From Anoplopoma fimbria (Eukaryota > Chordata > Actinopteri > Perciformes > Anoplopomatidae): 64,000 bases of DNA. The notes under the pieces were generated by a model. It worked only from the letters and a program-made list of their open reading frames with translations, was not told the DNA's origin and made no database searches. The stretch spans positions 5,362,236 through 5,426,235 of the forward strand of contig NC_072450.1 in assembly GCF_027596085.1 (NCBI RefSeq). The letters are read 5' to 3'. The translations under genes were made by a program, and so were the position numbers. This document shows positions 24,647 through 35,261 of this stretch, in pieces (positions within the stretch are counted from its first letter, which is position 1; each line of letters starts with the position of its first letter).

Positions 24647-26791
24647 TCTCAACCTTTTTATTTTTTTTTTCACTGTAGCCAGCGTCAACATTGAATCATT
24701 AAGCCACCAAAAGCATTGAAAAGGATTTGAGCATTGAAAAAAGAAAACAGTGGAAAGGGAAAGAATGGTTCACTCCATGACGAGACCGTTGACTGCGCTG
24801 TCCTCGTCGTTCATAACGCCCAGTGAAAGGCTGCCGATGAATTGTTCCTGCTCCACCCTCTCTACCTCACCAGAGACGACCTGTCTTTAAATGTATATTT
24901 TACCTCCGCCGCCTTTGTCCGCCATTCTGTTATTGTATAGAATCAAAGAATACATTAAGGAGACCGACTGATACGAAGCAGCGTGAATTTCGTGTGAGTG
25001 ACGGTGCTTTATTATGCTCACACCTCAAGCTATGGTAGCTGTCTTTACCGAGACGGAAATCAATAAAGGTGAGAGGAGCTGCCGGACAGCTGTGTTAAAT
25101 TTTTCACAACATGCAAGCGATATTTCATTTGAATAACTGAAACTGCCCTGCAAAAAGGTGACGTCAGGCGCTGGTCACATCTCATCGAGGCCGTTTGTAA
25201 ATACACACTCCGCTACGCCAACGACACAAACGGGCCCATAAATCTGTCGCATTTGTGAACTCGCCAGTGGGAAAATTAAAATATGCTTGTTGCGCGGAGA
25301 CCAAAGCGAAAGGCATCTACCTCTTCTTACTTTCTGCACAAGGTCACTGTTTCCATGGCGACAGTCTGATGGCTAGTTTTGCCTCCTTATTCCTTATCTT
25401 TTTTCCTTTCTTCCCGCTCCTCTCCCTTCATATCTGCAATATATCTGTTTGAAGACCCCTCATGGTCAGTGTGGGTCCGGCTCCCCCACCTTCCCCACCC
25501 ACTGTTCTTCACTTTTCATCCCTGCCTCCCTCTTCCTTAAGCCTTCCTCTTTGAAAGACTAAGTGGAAAAAAGGGAAAGCGTAAACAAGACTACAGGAGA
25601 AACAATGTTTTGATGGTCTATAAATGATGCAACATCAAAGTGGGCGCGTCTTTCACCGACAAAAAAAAAAATGAGACCGAGTTGCTGGGATATCAAAGGC
25701 CTCTACCCCCTGTTAGATGTCAGGGCACAGAGAGAGTGGAAAAGTCTCCTGCTGTTCTGTTATCAGCTTTCCTCTGTTCGTCTGCAAATGAACTGCTGAT
25801 ACAGATTAATGAGCTATAACCCATCTCCTCTTATTTTGTTGCAGGTTCCCTAACTGCCTCACTGACTATGTTAGCCCCGGTCTGCGTTCGTCTGACAGGG
25901 TCACACTACATTACAAAGCAGCCTCATTTGCCTCTTTATCTGTATAACAGATGGACCATCAGCGCCTGAGCTCGTGTGACCCCGGGGGTGATGGCAAGGT
26001 AACGCGACACTGAGTGGACGTAGATCATTACTGGGTTAACAGGGAGGCTGCAGACTGCAGCCTTATGCTCCCCTTCATTTTCCCGAGCAATATTCTTTCG
26101 TCGTGCGGCACGCGCCGGCGGATAAAGCGAGACAAATGAGACACGGCGAAGGGGGTGAGGAACGTGCCTGAGCTTAGCGAAGGAGAGACAATCAAAGAAG
26201 CGAGAGGACGCGGAGGAAAAAGGAGAGAGAGGGGAGACGGGGAAGATGAAGCACTCAGACAGAGGAGAGGAGGAGTAGAAGGAGAGAGAAGTAGTAAAGG
26301 TTGAAGTGTAGAGAAAAGGCAGGTAGGAGGAGGAGTGGGAGCAAGAACCTTATCTTAATTAAAGTGAAGGATGTATGGCTGTTGTTTAGGAGCCACGGGG
26401 GAAATGCACAGTTACTAATTTGGCTGCTCTGCTCCTCAGGCATGCTGGCTTCACTGCGATATCATCCAGAGCCGTGTCATTAAAAGATCCCATTTCGCGT
26501 TGAGTGACAGCTCGAATATGACGACAATGAAAATAACCCCATTTTGGGTTTTGTCTCCCGTAAACCCCCGCCATTGGACATGGTATGCCGAACAATAACT
26601 GCTCATAAATGCTTATGAATACTATAGCTATGCCCTTCAACAAAACATAATATCAGGTAACATCAAGTATTCAATTCATGGCATTGCATTATTTTTTGTT
26701 TAAGGCCAATTTCTGCAGTGGATTCACATTAGCTGCATTTGATACATTCCATATTCACATTTTGTAAACCATTCCTTCCCTTGTGCAGTAT

Positions 26792-26796
<5 letters not shown>

Positions 26797-26825
<29 letters not shown>
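26797..26825. repeat. (AG)n microsatellite
   Basis: About fourteen AG units. It lies about 255 nt beyond the lrrc4c stop codon (minus strand), so it may be transcribed as part of the 3' untranslated region if the mRNA runs that far. Confidence 0.93.
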
Positions 26826-26829
<4 letters not shown>

Positions 26830-26886
26830 AAATGAGCTAAAAAGCTATCACAAAATGTTTTTCTTCATTTAGCCACTAGACATACT

Positions 26887-26892
26887 TTTAAT
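26887..26892 (-). terminator. Possible lrrc4c poly(A) signal (ATTAAA)
   Basis: Read on the minus strand this is ATTAAA, the commonest variant poly(A) signal, 188 nt past the stop codon. No canonical AATAAA was noticed closer. Such a hexamer occurs often by chance in AT-rich DNA, and the true cleavage site may lie much further on. Confidence 0.2.
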
Positions 26893-27079
26893 AAATAATC
26901 TTTGTTTTTGTAAAGACACTTGTTAAAGTATCATATGTCGTCCCTTTGCCAAATGCTGATTCATTGCCATCAACTTTGTCAAGTCAATGTCATTTTGACT
27001 CCTTTACAACTTCCGGTTTTGGTCCATTGTACTCCCGAGTATGAAACTGCTGATACTGAATGCTTAGTCAAATTCAAAA

Positions 27080-28975
27080 TCAGATTTGGGTCTCTTGTAC
27101 ATTGTCTTTTGAGCAGGCTTGAATCAGTAAAGGTTCCTGTGTGGCTGAGCTGTGTATGGTACTGAGCATAGGGCCGTGGTGGTAGGAGCTCTTGTAGGTG
27201 TTGTAGTGGTTGTAGTGCTCCAGAGGGGGCAGCGATAGGTGCCTCTCCATGGCAGCGACACCTGCGAGCTCCTCTTCAACTGTTATGACCTCCATGGAGG
27301 ACGCGGGGCCATCGGGATCCTGCTGGTTGTGCTGCTTCCTCATCTTGTAGAAAATGACCAGCAGAACAGCAGCCATGAGCGTGATGGCCACGAAGCAGCC
27401 GATGATAATCTTGGTGGTTTTCATCACCTCATCCAGGCCATTGAGGGCTCCCTCTCCATCCGGATCAAGAACTGGAATTGTGTAAGTCCGCTCTGTGGTC
27501 CTTGTTGAAACGGGAGTACCTCTCGTCGTGGACGATGACGTCCAGCCAAACGGGGGAAGCGGCGTTTGGCTATCATCCCCCGGGGTCTCAATGGTCTCCA
27601 CGGTGACTGTGGTAAAATAGGTCACCCCACTGTTTTCCACAGAAGTGACATTAAGCACAGCAGAGGCAGAAATGTTGCCCGCTGTGTTGCTAACCATACA
27701 GGTGTAAGTCCCGGTGTCCTGCATTGTGACGCTAGTAAAGTTCAGTGTCCCATCGTTGAGGACAGACAGACGCACCTTATAAGCCCCGTGTGTCACCAAC
27801 GAGCCGTTTGGCGTGAGCCAGCTGATGGATGTGAGCGAGCTCGTACGACATTTTAGCTCCGCAGCCATGCCCTCCGTCACATTCAAGTCACTGGGTGGCT
27901 CCACGATGACGGGAACATCGCACTGGAAGTAGCTGTGGTCCAGTTCCCCAATGTAGCGACCTTTAAAGACTGTAGGAGAATGGCACCGGGCGCAGCAGCT
28001 AGTATTGGCAGGTACCGTCTCCTTCAGCCACCAGCTGAGCCACAGGATATCACAGTTGCAGTTCCAAGGGTTGTGGTGGAGGTGGACCCTCTCCAGGCGA
28101 TGCAACGGCGTGAAGAGGTCATGTGGTAGAAAGGTGAGGTTGTTGTGCGCCAGGTTGAGCTCCACCAGTGACTGAAGGTCATCGAAGGAATTCCTCTCGA
28201 TAGTTTGGACCTGGGCGTGCATCATCCACAGCTTCTGGAGGTTCACTAATCCTAAAAATGCGCTGGGCTTGACGACGGAGAGCTGGTTTCCTGACATTTC
28301 CAGCTCCTCAAGCCTGACCAAGGGTAAGATGTTGGGGATCTCCTTGAGGTTGCACATCCCCAGGTTCAGGTAGCGCAGGTTGCTCAAGTCCTTGAAGGCT
28401 CCGTCCGAAATGTAGGAGAGACGTTTGAGCTCCCCCAGATCCAGCCTTCGGAGCGAGGGGACCCGGTTGAAGGCATAAGATGGTATACTTTCGATGGGGT
28501 TGTTCCGTAGCCACAATTCCTTTAGCTTGGACAAGTACTCGAATGCTCCATTGGGGATTGTCGTAAGCCGATTATCAAAGAGCTCCAAGGTGTTGAGGCT
28601 GGCCAGTCCATTGAAGGCGCCAATTTCAATGTTGCGGATGTGGTTTTTGCTCAGCTGCAGGATCTCCAGATGGCGCAGATGTTTGAAACTGTCCACCTTG
28701 ATGACCTGGATGAGGTTGTCCTGGAGGTTCAGGTAGCGGGTGTTGGTGGAAATGCCATCTGGGACGTCCCGTAGGCTGCGGCGGGTGCATATGACTTTGC
28801 TGAACTGATTGCTGCATGAGCAGACGGAAGGACAGGTCTGAGCGCGAACCAGCCCAGCCACCACCAGGATCTGGAGGGCCAAAAGCAGCACAAAGAGGGG
28901 GTTGGACAGCGCCCCCTTCAGCCTACGACCTCGCATTGTCTGGCGCTGGAGGGAGGAGATCATTTTGTTCAGCAT
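27080..28975 (-). CDS. lrrc4c: Leucine-rich repeat protein 4C (netrin-G ligand 1)
   Basis: A single-pass postsynaptic adhesion protein. In mammals NGL-1 binds netrin-G1 on axons and its C-terminus binds PSD-95-type PDZ scaffolds. The 631 residues are close to the 640 of the human protein. In order: signal peptide 1-45 (cleavage expected before QTCPS); N-terminal cap with C48, C52, C54, C63; about nine leucine-rich repeats from 77 to 300; C-terminal cap 303-352 ([15 protein letters not shown] start; C306, C308, C328, C331, C352); Ig C2 domain 358-445 with C376, W386 and the D420-x-G-x-Y-x-C426 motif; Thr/Ser-rich stalk 446-515; membrane span about 523-543; cytoplasmic tail ending ETQI. N-glycosylation sequons include N279, N324, N365, N390, N412, N434 and N442. 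The best family match is LRRC4C rather than LRRC4 or LRRC4B, from the MLNKM start, the [19 protein letters not shown] block and the [10 protein letters not shown] end. The intact single coding exon matches the known gene structure. M1 follows the family, although M5 has the better start context. Confidence 0.97.
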   Translation of the reverse strand: MLNKMISSLQRQTMRGRRLKGALSNPLFVLLLALQILVVAGLVRAQTCPSVCSCSNQFSKVICTRRSLRDVPDGISTNTRYLNLQDNLIQVIKVDSFKHLRHLEILQLSKNHIRNIEIGAFNGLASLNTLELFDNRLTTIPNGAFEYLSKLKELWLRNNPIESIPSYAFNRVPSLRRLDLGELKRLSYISDGAFKDLSNLRYLNLGMCNLKEIPNILPLVRLEELEMSGNQLSVVKPSAFLGLVNLQKLWMMHAQVQTIERNSFDDLQSLVELNLAHNNLTFLPHDLFTPLHRLERVHLHHNPWNCNCDILWLSWWLKETVPANTSCCARCHSPTVFKGRYIGELDHSYFQCDVPVIVEPPSDLNVTEGMAAELKCRTSSLTSISWLTPNGSLVTHGAYKVRLSVLNDGTLNFTSVTMQDTGTYTCMVSNTAGNISASAVLNVTSVENSGVTYFTTVTVETIETPGDDSQTPLPPFGWTSSSTTRGTPVSTRTTERTYTIPVLDPDGEGALNGLDEVMKTTKIIIGCFVAITLMAAVLLVIFYKMRKQHNQQDPDGPASSMEVITVEEELAGVAAMERHLSLPPLEHYNHYNTYKSSYHHGPMLSTIHSSATQEPLLIQACSKDNVQETQI

Positions 28976-28979
28976 TCAT
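28923..28979 (-). other. Upstream ORF overlapping the lrrc4c start (18 codons)
   Basis: An ATG four nt upstream of the lrrc4c start opens an 18-codon frame in +1 that stops (TAG) inside the coding sequence. It has A at -3, whereas the main ATG has T at -3. Ribosomes starting here would miss M1, so it could lower or redirect initiation. No function of the peptide is implied. Confidence 0.55.
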
Positions 28980-28986
28980 AGTTCAT
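28969..28986 (-). other. Upstream ORF overlapping the lrrc4c start (5 codons)
   Basis: A second upstream ATG, eleven nt before the main start and in the third frame, runs five codons to a TGA that lies just past the main ATG. With the 18-codon frame this puts start codons in all three frames within 12 nt. A five-codon frame permits reinitiation, possibly at M5. Confidence 0.5.
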
Positions 28987-29002
28987 CTGCTGTTTGTATT
29001 CT
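28976..29002 (-). other. lrrc4c: lrrc4c 5' UTR part of the coding exon
   Basis: Between the predicted 3' splice site and the start codon are 27 nt of untranslated exon. They contain two upstream ATGs, out of frame with the main start. If the second AG of the acceptor (CAGAG) is used, the exon begins two nt later. Confidence 0.75.
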
Positions 29003-29042
29003 CTGCAGAAAGAAGACAAAGAGAGAGAATCATGTTGAGTAA
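29003..29042 (-). other. lrrc4c: 3' splice site of lrrc4c coding exon
   Basis: On the minus strand a tract of about 22 pyrimidine-rich bases (TCTCTCTCTTTGTCTTCTTT) leads into CTGCAG, with the acceptor AG at 29004-29003. A branch-point-like TACTCAAC lies about 30 nt upstream of the AG. All three elements of a metazoan acceptor are present at good spacing. It implies that at least one 5' exon lies at higher coordinates. Confidence 0.8.
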
Positions 29043-32000
29043 ACAGATAAAACTGGCAGAAAATTAACTGACAGAAAACAAATAAATTGAAGATGCAACT
29101 TGGTGCTCAGGGAAATTATAAAAGGTGTTTTTCCACCATTTCTTTCCTACATAAAGTTCAATTCATCAAGAACTTGTCAACAGATTAATTACTTGCAGAC
29201 CTAATCTACTTAAACGGTACAATGTGCATAGAATGTTGAAGAAACCAGAGCAAGATGAATTAACGGCTTCAATTGATTGTCATATGCTGCCTGGATTTAG
29301 GATATAAGAAAAGCTTTTTGTTGGCTCTCTAACCCTGGATTGTCCCAGATTTCCAGACTTCACAGAAGCTGATGCATCTGCACTCGAGACTCGAAAATGA
29401 AAATTGAGAACTTTGATCATTCTGAGCAAGTTCTTGTAAGCCCCTTACTCATTGGGATCCTGGAATAATTTAATACGCAAAGCCTTAGTCATAGAGCATT
29501 TGCAAACATTCACATTGCAATTTTAGCATTACACTCCATAATTGTCACAAACAGGTCTTATTTGTAAAGAATATGTGTACATGCTAAAAACAATGTAAAA
29601 ACTAATGCAAGCTGTGCAATGCATGCATACACGGGCAAACAAAGACGGACTCCAACTATTCTTGCCTGAAATTATACTAAACAGCTTATATTTTGATGTA
29701 AAACACAACAATCCATGAACTCAGACAGTGATAAATGTTATCCAGTGACAAAACAATGAGGGTCATTTTTTTATATTTCCACGCTTTACTATAATCTCCA
29801 TCCTTTTATTGCCTTTGAAATTATTTATCTGTGATTCATTTCCTGGGGTTACAAAAACAACACTTTTCATTGATTCATGATTAATGCGTTTTTTCACTCC
29901 AAAGCAGTATTGCAGAGCTGTTTACTTTTCATTATGATCCAATTTATTGTCGCACCGAAATCTCTCCCAAATAGTGTGATTCGATAGTGTGGCCTGATAT
30001 TGCCCTTGTATAACTATAGCAGGATTTATTATCTCCCAAATCAAGTGACTGACAAGAAACTCGTTACTCTGTTATTGTAGATTAGATTCAATTAGATTAG
30101 ATTATTCCATTCAGCCTAAATGTCTAAAAATATGCCTGAGTGTGCTCAAGATAAAAATAGACCAATAGACATACAGTACAGCATGTACCTCCCACTTCAA
30201 CACAGCAGTGTTGATGTGTTGCTAGCACCCCTTATTGTCTCCTACCTGCAAAGACAGCAACCTACAAATAAATCAATACGCACTGTATTCCAAACATATC
30301 TGGAAATTATAAAATGTGACAGCATGGCAACACGCTGTTCTATTCAGTGATACAGTGATTCTTCGGTGCAGTCAGCGTCTTTGCCAAGAGCAAAGCACAT
30401 TAACCTTGCCTACTGGGTCCTTTAGGTCTAAGTATTCCCCTTGTCTCTTTCCAACTCTTCCATCTCAAGTTGTCCGTTAATCATCTCTTTCCATCATCCC
30501 ACTAGCAAGAAGAAGAAAGGAGTCTATTATGACAGGTGTTTTCTAAACTGTGAAAATTGGGAACTGAGGTGGAAGTGTTCTCCGGTGAGGATGAGTGGCT
30601 GGCTTAATCAGTAGAAATGAGCCTTGCATGTGGTTTGGAAGCATTGGGAGGATGCGGAGAGATGCACCTCTGATGGGGGAATCGGATTGAATGAGGAGGA
30701 GCTCATTTTTTCTGGCTGGAATTATAGTAGCCATCTCCTAAACTACCACCTAAGAGAAGAAAATATCATACATATCAGCTGCCAGTAACACATCTCTGTT
30801 TGCATTTCCACCTGAATGCTATAAGAATAATTGCAAGATAGCGATGAGCATGTTGACCTACCATTCACGGAGTAATTTTAGCTTCGACCACATGGCCTCC
30901 TAATAAAACATTTTATCTGAATACATTTCATCAGCACAGAATGCCTCATAAAAATAAAAGGGATTGCAGAAGGAAGAAAAAAAAAATTGCTTCAAACATA
31001 TTTCCTCCCTTTTGTCGGCGCAACACTGAGTGGATTAATTCCATCTAGGCACGCTCAACATGTATTCACAGCCTCTGAAAGCAGTAGCTGCTTACATCTC
31101 AAATCCTGCCAGCAACATAAAAACACACCCACCCTTACTTTGCTGCTCACTGCACCAGCAGCCACTGGCATTATCTCCGACACCACTGTGATTTGCCAAA
31201 TCTGTTTGTTCTAATGAGTTTGTTGGAAAAGTGCGAGGGTAACTTGCGTCTCAAGCATAGCAAGGAGGTTTTTATAAAGAGCACTTAAACTACAATGTCA
31301 AATGATTAGCGTCTTGCCAGTGTTGTGCACTGGGAGCAACGACATTCCACTCCAATTAGCCAAATGTGTAGGCTTGGACATTCCCACACAGCGGGAAAGC
31401 AAGCTTAGAAGTCTATAATGCAAATGACCAAATGTCTACAATTTAAGAAATGAGGTAACAACTCCAAAAGAAAGAAAAAAAAATAGTCCTGTGGCACGAA
31501 TATACAAGAAGAAAAATGTTAACACTGCTCCACACAAGTTAGATTGACAAAGATAATACATTTATGAGGATGAAACGTAACAAGAAATGTTGCATTATTG
31601 AGCAACTTGCTTTGCAGGCACATTTTTTGATTTTGATGTTTGTCTTTGCTTGTTGGCATATTAAACATTTCCCCTCAGAGTTCTACGAGGGGGATTTGTA
31701 CTGTTTTATGTACAATAAGATTATTCCAACCAAGCGACAGCAAAAAAAAAATGACAAAATGTCCCAATTTGCATTTTTACAATCAGATAGAAAATGTTCA
31801 GCAGTGTAAGAATTGCTAATCTCATGTGTGGCACACGACTTCAAGGCAAAGGCCAAATCATTTAAGTGAAATTGTGTATTATTAGACATTTGCAGTTGAT
31901 CCAGTGGGTTAGAAACTGATGAAGTGGGTTAAAAAATGAAGGGATGTGATCTGTGGCCCTCGTGATGGATAAAGAAGCCTGTGGCCACTTAAAGGGCTGT

Positions 32001-33029
32001 CTGTTGAACTGAATCTCCTTTTGCTTATTCATTCAACACATTACTGATTCATTACATTTGCATACGTTGGTTGCATGTCTTGTTGTGTCCTCGTTTGTGC
32101 TGATGCTGTAACCTCAGGCCATCTGGTTTGTACAAAGCATATGTGCAGACAAACTTCTTACTTTCTTCCATGCGATGAGCTTGTACGAGTGTGACTTGTG
32201 AGATTTACAAGCGTTAACATGATGAATGCCACCTGTTTGTTCGTGAGAATAGAACATTTGCATAATGTACGCCCCCATTATACCACCTAAGGCTACACGT
32301 CCTGCCCCATATGTCTTATATTGAAATCCTGCTTATAGAGATCCATTAAGGATTTTTTTTTTTTTAAACCACGTCAGCAGCAGAATGAAGAGAAACAGCT
32401 AAAGCCAAAATAATAGGGAAAAATAACCAGTGCTGTTAATGTGTCACCGGATGGTCGGACTGTCACGGAAATACAAAAATGAAATGTTTCGGTATAAAAA
32501 ACGTCTTGCCACAACGAGGCGATCAATGACTACAACGAGAGGCTTTCGAATAATTTAAGTCGTTTGCAGTTTGAGATGTTCATATTGATAATGAAGAATT
32601 GTACAAAAGCAATAGCCAATCTAAACTAATGGTGATATCCTTAAGCTATCTTAAAAAATGAAGAATTATATTGGCCTATAATTCAAATGCAGTCAAAGAG
32701 GATAATGTCATAATTCATTTATATAGAGTTTTCAGGCTCAGAATTGCTTCAAGTAATGAATTATACAATCCATTAGTTAAAAAACTTAGGCTTGGATAAC
32801 AGAGGATTAATTGCACATGACAGTCTGGACTCATAAATTGCAATCGTACTTAAGAGAAAATTCAAAAAGCGGCAAGTTGCCCTAAATCACTTTTACATGT
32901 CACTTAAAATGAATCTGTGCGTATGAGTGGTTTTGCATGAGGCCCAATGTGCCTAGGAGCTACAGATAGTACTTAGAAGTACTTAGGTTTTTTTGCTATG
33001 TATCTTAGCTCATTGTTGATTGTCTATAG
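29003..33029 (-). other. Probable lrrc4c 5' intron, non-coding
   Basis: Given the acceptor at 29003, this DNA is likely the 3' end of an intron on the minus strand. In mammals the gene has very long introns between 5' non-coding exons and a single coding exon. No second exon could be picked out by eye. No interspersed repeat is obvious, and the stretch 32640-32940 looks unique and AT-rich. Confidence 0.5.
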
Positions 33030-33379
33030 CAGTGGTTCTCAACCTTTTTTCAGTGATGTACCCCCTGTGAAATACTTTTTCAGCCAAGTACCCCCTAACC
33101 AGCGCAAAGCATTTTTGGTTGAAATAAAGATGTAATACACAGCGCTCTGCCATCAGTGTCTGATTTATTAAACTGTCAACACTGACGATTGCATTGTTGC
33201 ATTAAATTCAGTTTATGAACTTACACTTATATTTTATTGAATATTTATTAAATAATAATCTTTAAAGGATTTTTGAATGGATGCTAATTTTAAATATATA
33301 TTCTTTAAATCTCACGTACCCCCCTGGAGCGCCTTCACGTACCCCCAAGGGTTCACGTACCCCCATTTGAGAACCACTG
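33030..33379. mobile_element. hAT non-autonomous element with 8-bp TSD
   Basis: The ends are CAGTGGTTCTCAACC on the left and the reverse complement of CAGTGGTTCTCAAA on the right. Flanking octamers GTCTATAG (33022-33029) and GTCTATAC (33380-33387) agree at seven of eight positions, as expected for hAT target duplication. CAGTGGTTCTCAA ends are typical of vertebrate Charlie/Zaphod-type hATs. The interior repeats the word GTACCCCC near both ends and has no transposase. Length is 350 bp. Confidence 0.88.
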
Positions 33380-34330
33380 GTCTATACGACATATTTGAAC
33401 ATGTTCATAACGCAAGAGTGATTATTAAAAGGTAAGGCTTCTGATATCCAACATTTTCATTATTGTCAACAAATCCCAGGAAGAGACCAAAACCACTGCT
33501 GAGTTAGTCCATCTGTCAATACTTACTGACTTTCCTACTGCGCCTGTTGGCACTCAGCCCGGAGCCTATTTGTTTGTATTGAACAGCTATATCTTTGGAA
33601 ACAGGTCCGAAATGCTCAGTACTGTCCTAAAACAGCTGGGAACTGTAGTTCAAACAAACAGGAGTAAATGGATTAATAGAGGACTATTTTAGGCTGCAGA
33701 TAAATACACATTTGGTGAGAATGTAAAACTGTCTCAAAATAAACTACCCATGTTTGTTGGTATGAAGGAATATGTCACACAGTGCAACAATTATTTGTTT
33801 TTTTTGTAGTTTTTGGACAAAAGTGGAGCTCTGTGGAACAAAGGAACTAAATATATTGAGCTTTGGCTACACAGTAAACACTTGTTAGTAGAATTAATTC
33901 ATAATGTGGGGTTTTTAGGGGGTTTGCTGACCCAAAGAAGTACAGAAAAAATATGGAATACTGCCATAAATATCTTTTAAACTGTCTTGGAGAAAATCAA
34001 ATCAACAAATCAATTCGTCAACGAATCAATACATTGATCTACAGAAAATGAATCGGCATCTATTTTCCTTTCTGTTCCTGTCTGTGTCACATGTGATAAC
34101 AACATTTCTTTGGGTTATGGACTGTGTGTCTGATAAAAAGACGCAATTTGAATACATCACATTGGACACTATAATGGGCATATACATTGATAATTAAACT
34201 AAAGATGGACTAAAACTAAACAAAATAAAAAATTGCCGATCAAACGCATCAGATCAAAGCTGGGGTCGTTAATATTAGAGAAACCATCAAGATTACACTA
34301 CATTTTAAAAATGATCAAGCTAAATAACCC

Positions 34331-34410
34331 AGCCCGTGTTGCCAACTCTTTTCTATTTAAAAAAAAAAAAGCTAGCAGCACTAGCTCCAAAGGTCGCTAA
34401 ATCTACCGAG
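34331..34410 (+). repeat. Fragment of the 16620-16960 repeat family
   Basis: The words GTGTTGCCAACTCTTTTC and CTAGCTCCAAAGGTCGCTAA are matched in order by the minus strand of 16880-16955. A run of A separates the two blocks. The shared core is about 60-80 nt. Confidence 0.5.
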
Positions 34411-35230
34411 AAAAAGTCGTTTCAGCCCTCCAACCAAAGCCACTCACCCAAAAATATCATTATGAACGTAAACATATGTGTCGTAGACCATCATGTAGCA
34501 TTTCCAATCATTTCATCTGGGTCAAATGAATAGCCACTAATTGCATTCGTTTTCTTGATTGCTGTCAGGGTGTAAAGAGAGTTTCAACATTACCTTCCCT
34601 AGCTTTAAGCTAACAAAAAAAAATTGTGTTTCATTTTTCAATTGTCTCACATTTAGAAAAAAAAAGTCCAACGTGGCCCAGTATGACAAATGGTCTTTGA
34701 TGATTTTTCTTGCCGTGACAGATTAATACAGCATAATTATTAAGATTAAGCAAATCCAGTAATAATGATTTGAATAAAACACAACGGCAGCATTTGCTAT
34801 AAGCTTCCGATACAATGTGTGCTATGGTTCAAAATGCGTGTGCTGCTTTATGTCTTACATTGGGGTGTTTTATTTTATTTTTTTTAAATCTTGCTGTGGA
34901 GCCCATCATACCGAGCGGCCACCACTGCTGCTGCCTCATTCTGACATGCAGACTGAAGAGTGTTTCACTCTCCGGCTCTGCTCTACCTGGAGGAAAAAAG
35001 AAAAAAGAGCAAATCCCCTCCCCCACCCTGGCCTCAGTACGCAGAGTGCTGCTGTTAAGGTCATAAATCTAGCATGCTGTTGGGTGCTGCTGACTTATCA
35101 GCCAAACTCTATTCTTTTAACAGGAACAGAAATGATGGCCCCGACCGTTGACTGGATGAGTCTCAGATCAGCAGAACTAGTGTATTACCTTGAACATTTT
35201 TCACCCTCTTGGGATGCTGTTATCCAACAA

Positions 35231-35261
35231 ATATAAATATATATATATATATATATATATT
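35231..35261. repeat. (AT)n microsatellite
   Basis: About fourteen AT units with one interruption. A simple sequence repeat. Confidence 0.9.

Larger units (their letters stand above)
21661..26796. other. Non-coding DNA downstream of lrrc4c
   Basis: No gene recognised. It includes an A run near 22020, an (AC)n tract at 22552-22575, and an (AT)n-poly(A) tract at 24605-24646. Unique-looking stretches of balanced composition lie at about 22870-23160, 25060-25250 and 26400-26600. The purine-rich part at 26150-26340 (GGAGGAG-like words) is low complexity. Confidence 0.5.

Noticed and set aside
27239..29067. Several open frames on the plus strand and in another minus-strand frame across the lrrc4c exon
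   Set aside because: They are shadows of the long, GC-richer coding sequence.
34817..35236. 139-codon plus-strand frame
   Set aside because: No domain, signal peptide or splice context. A second plus-strand frame and a minus-strand frame are open over the same DNA.
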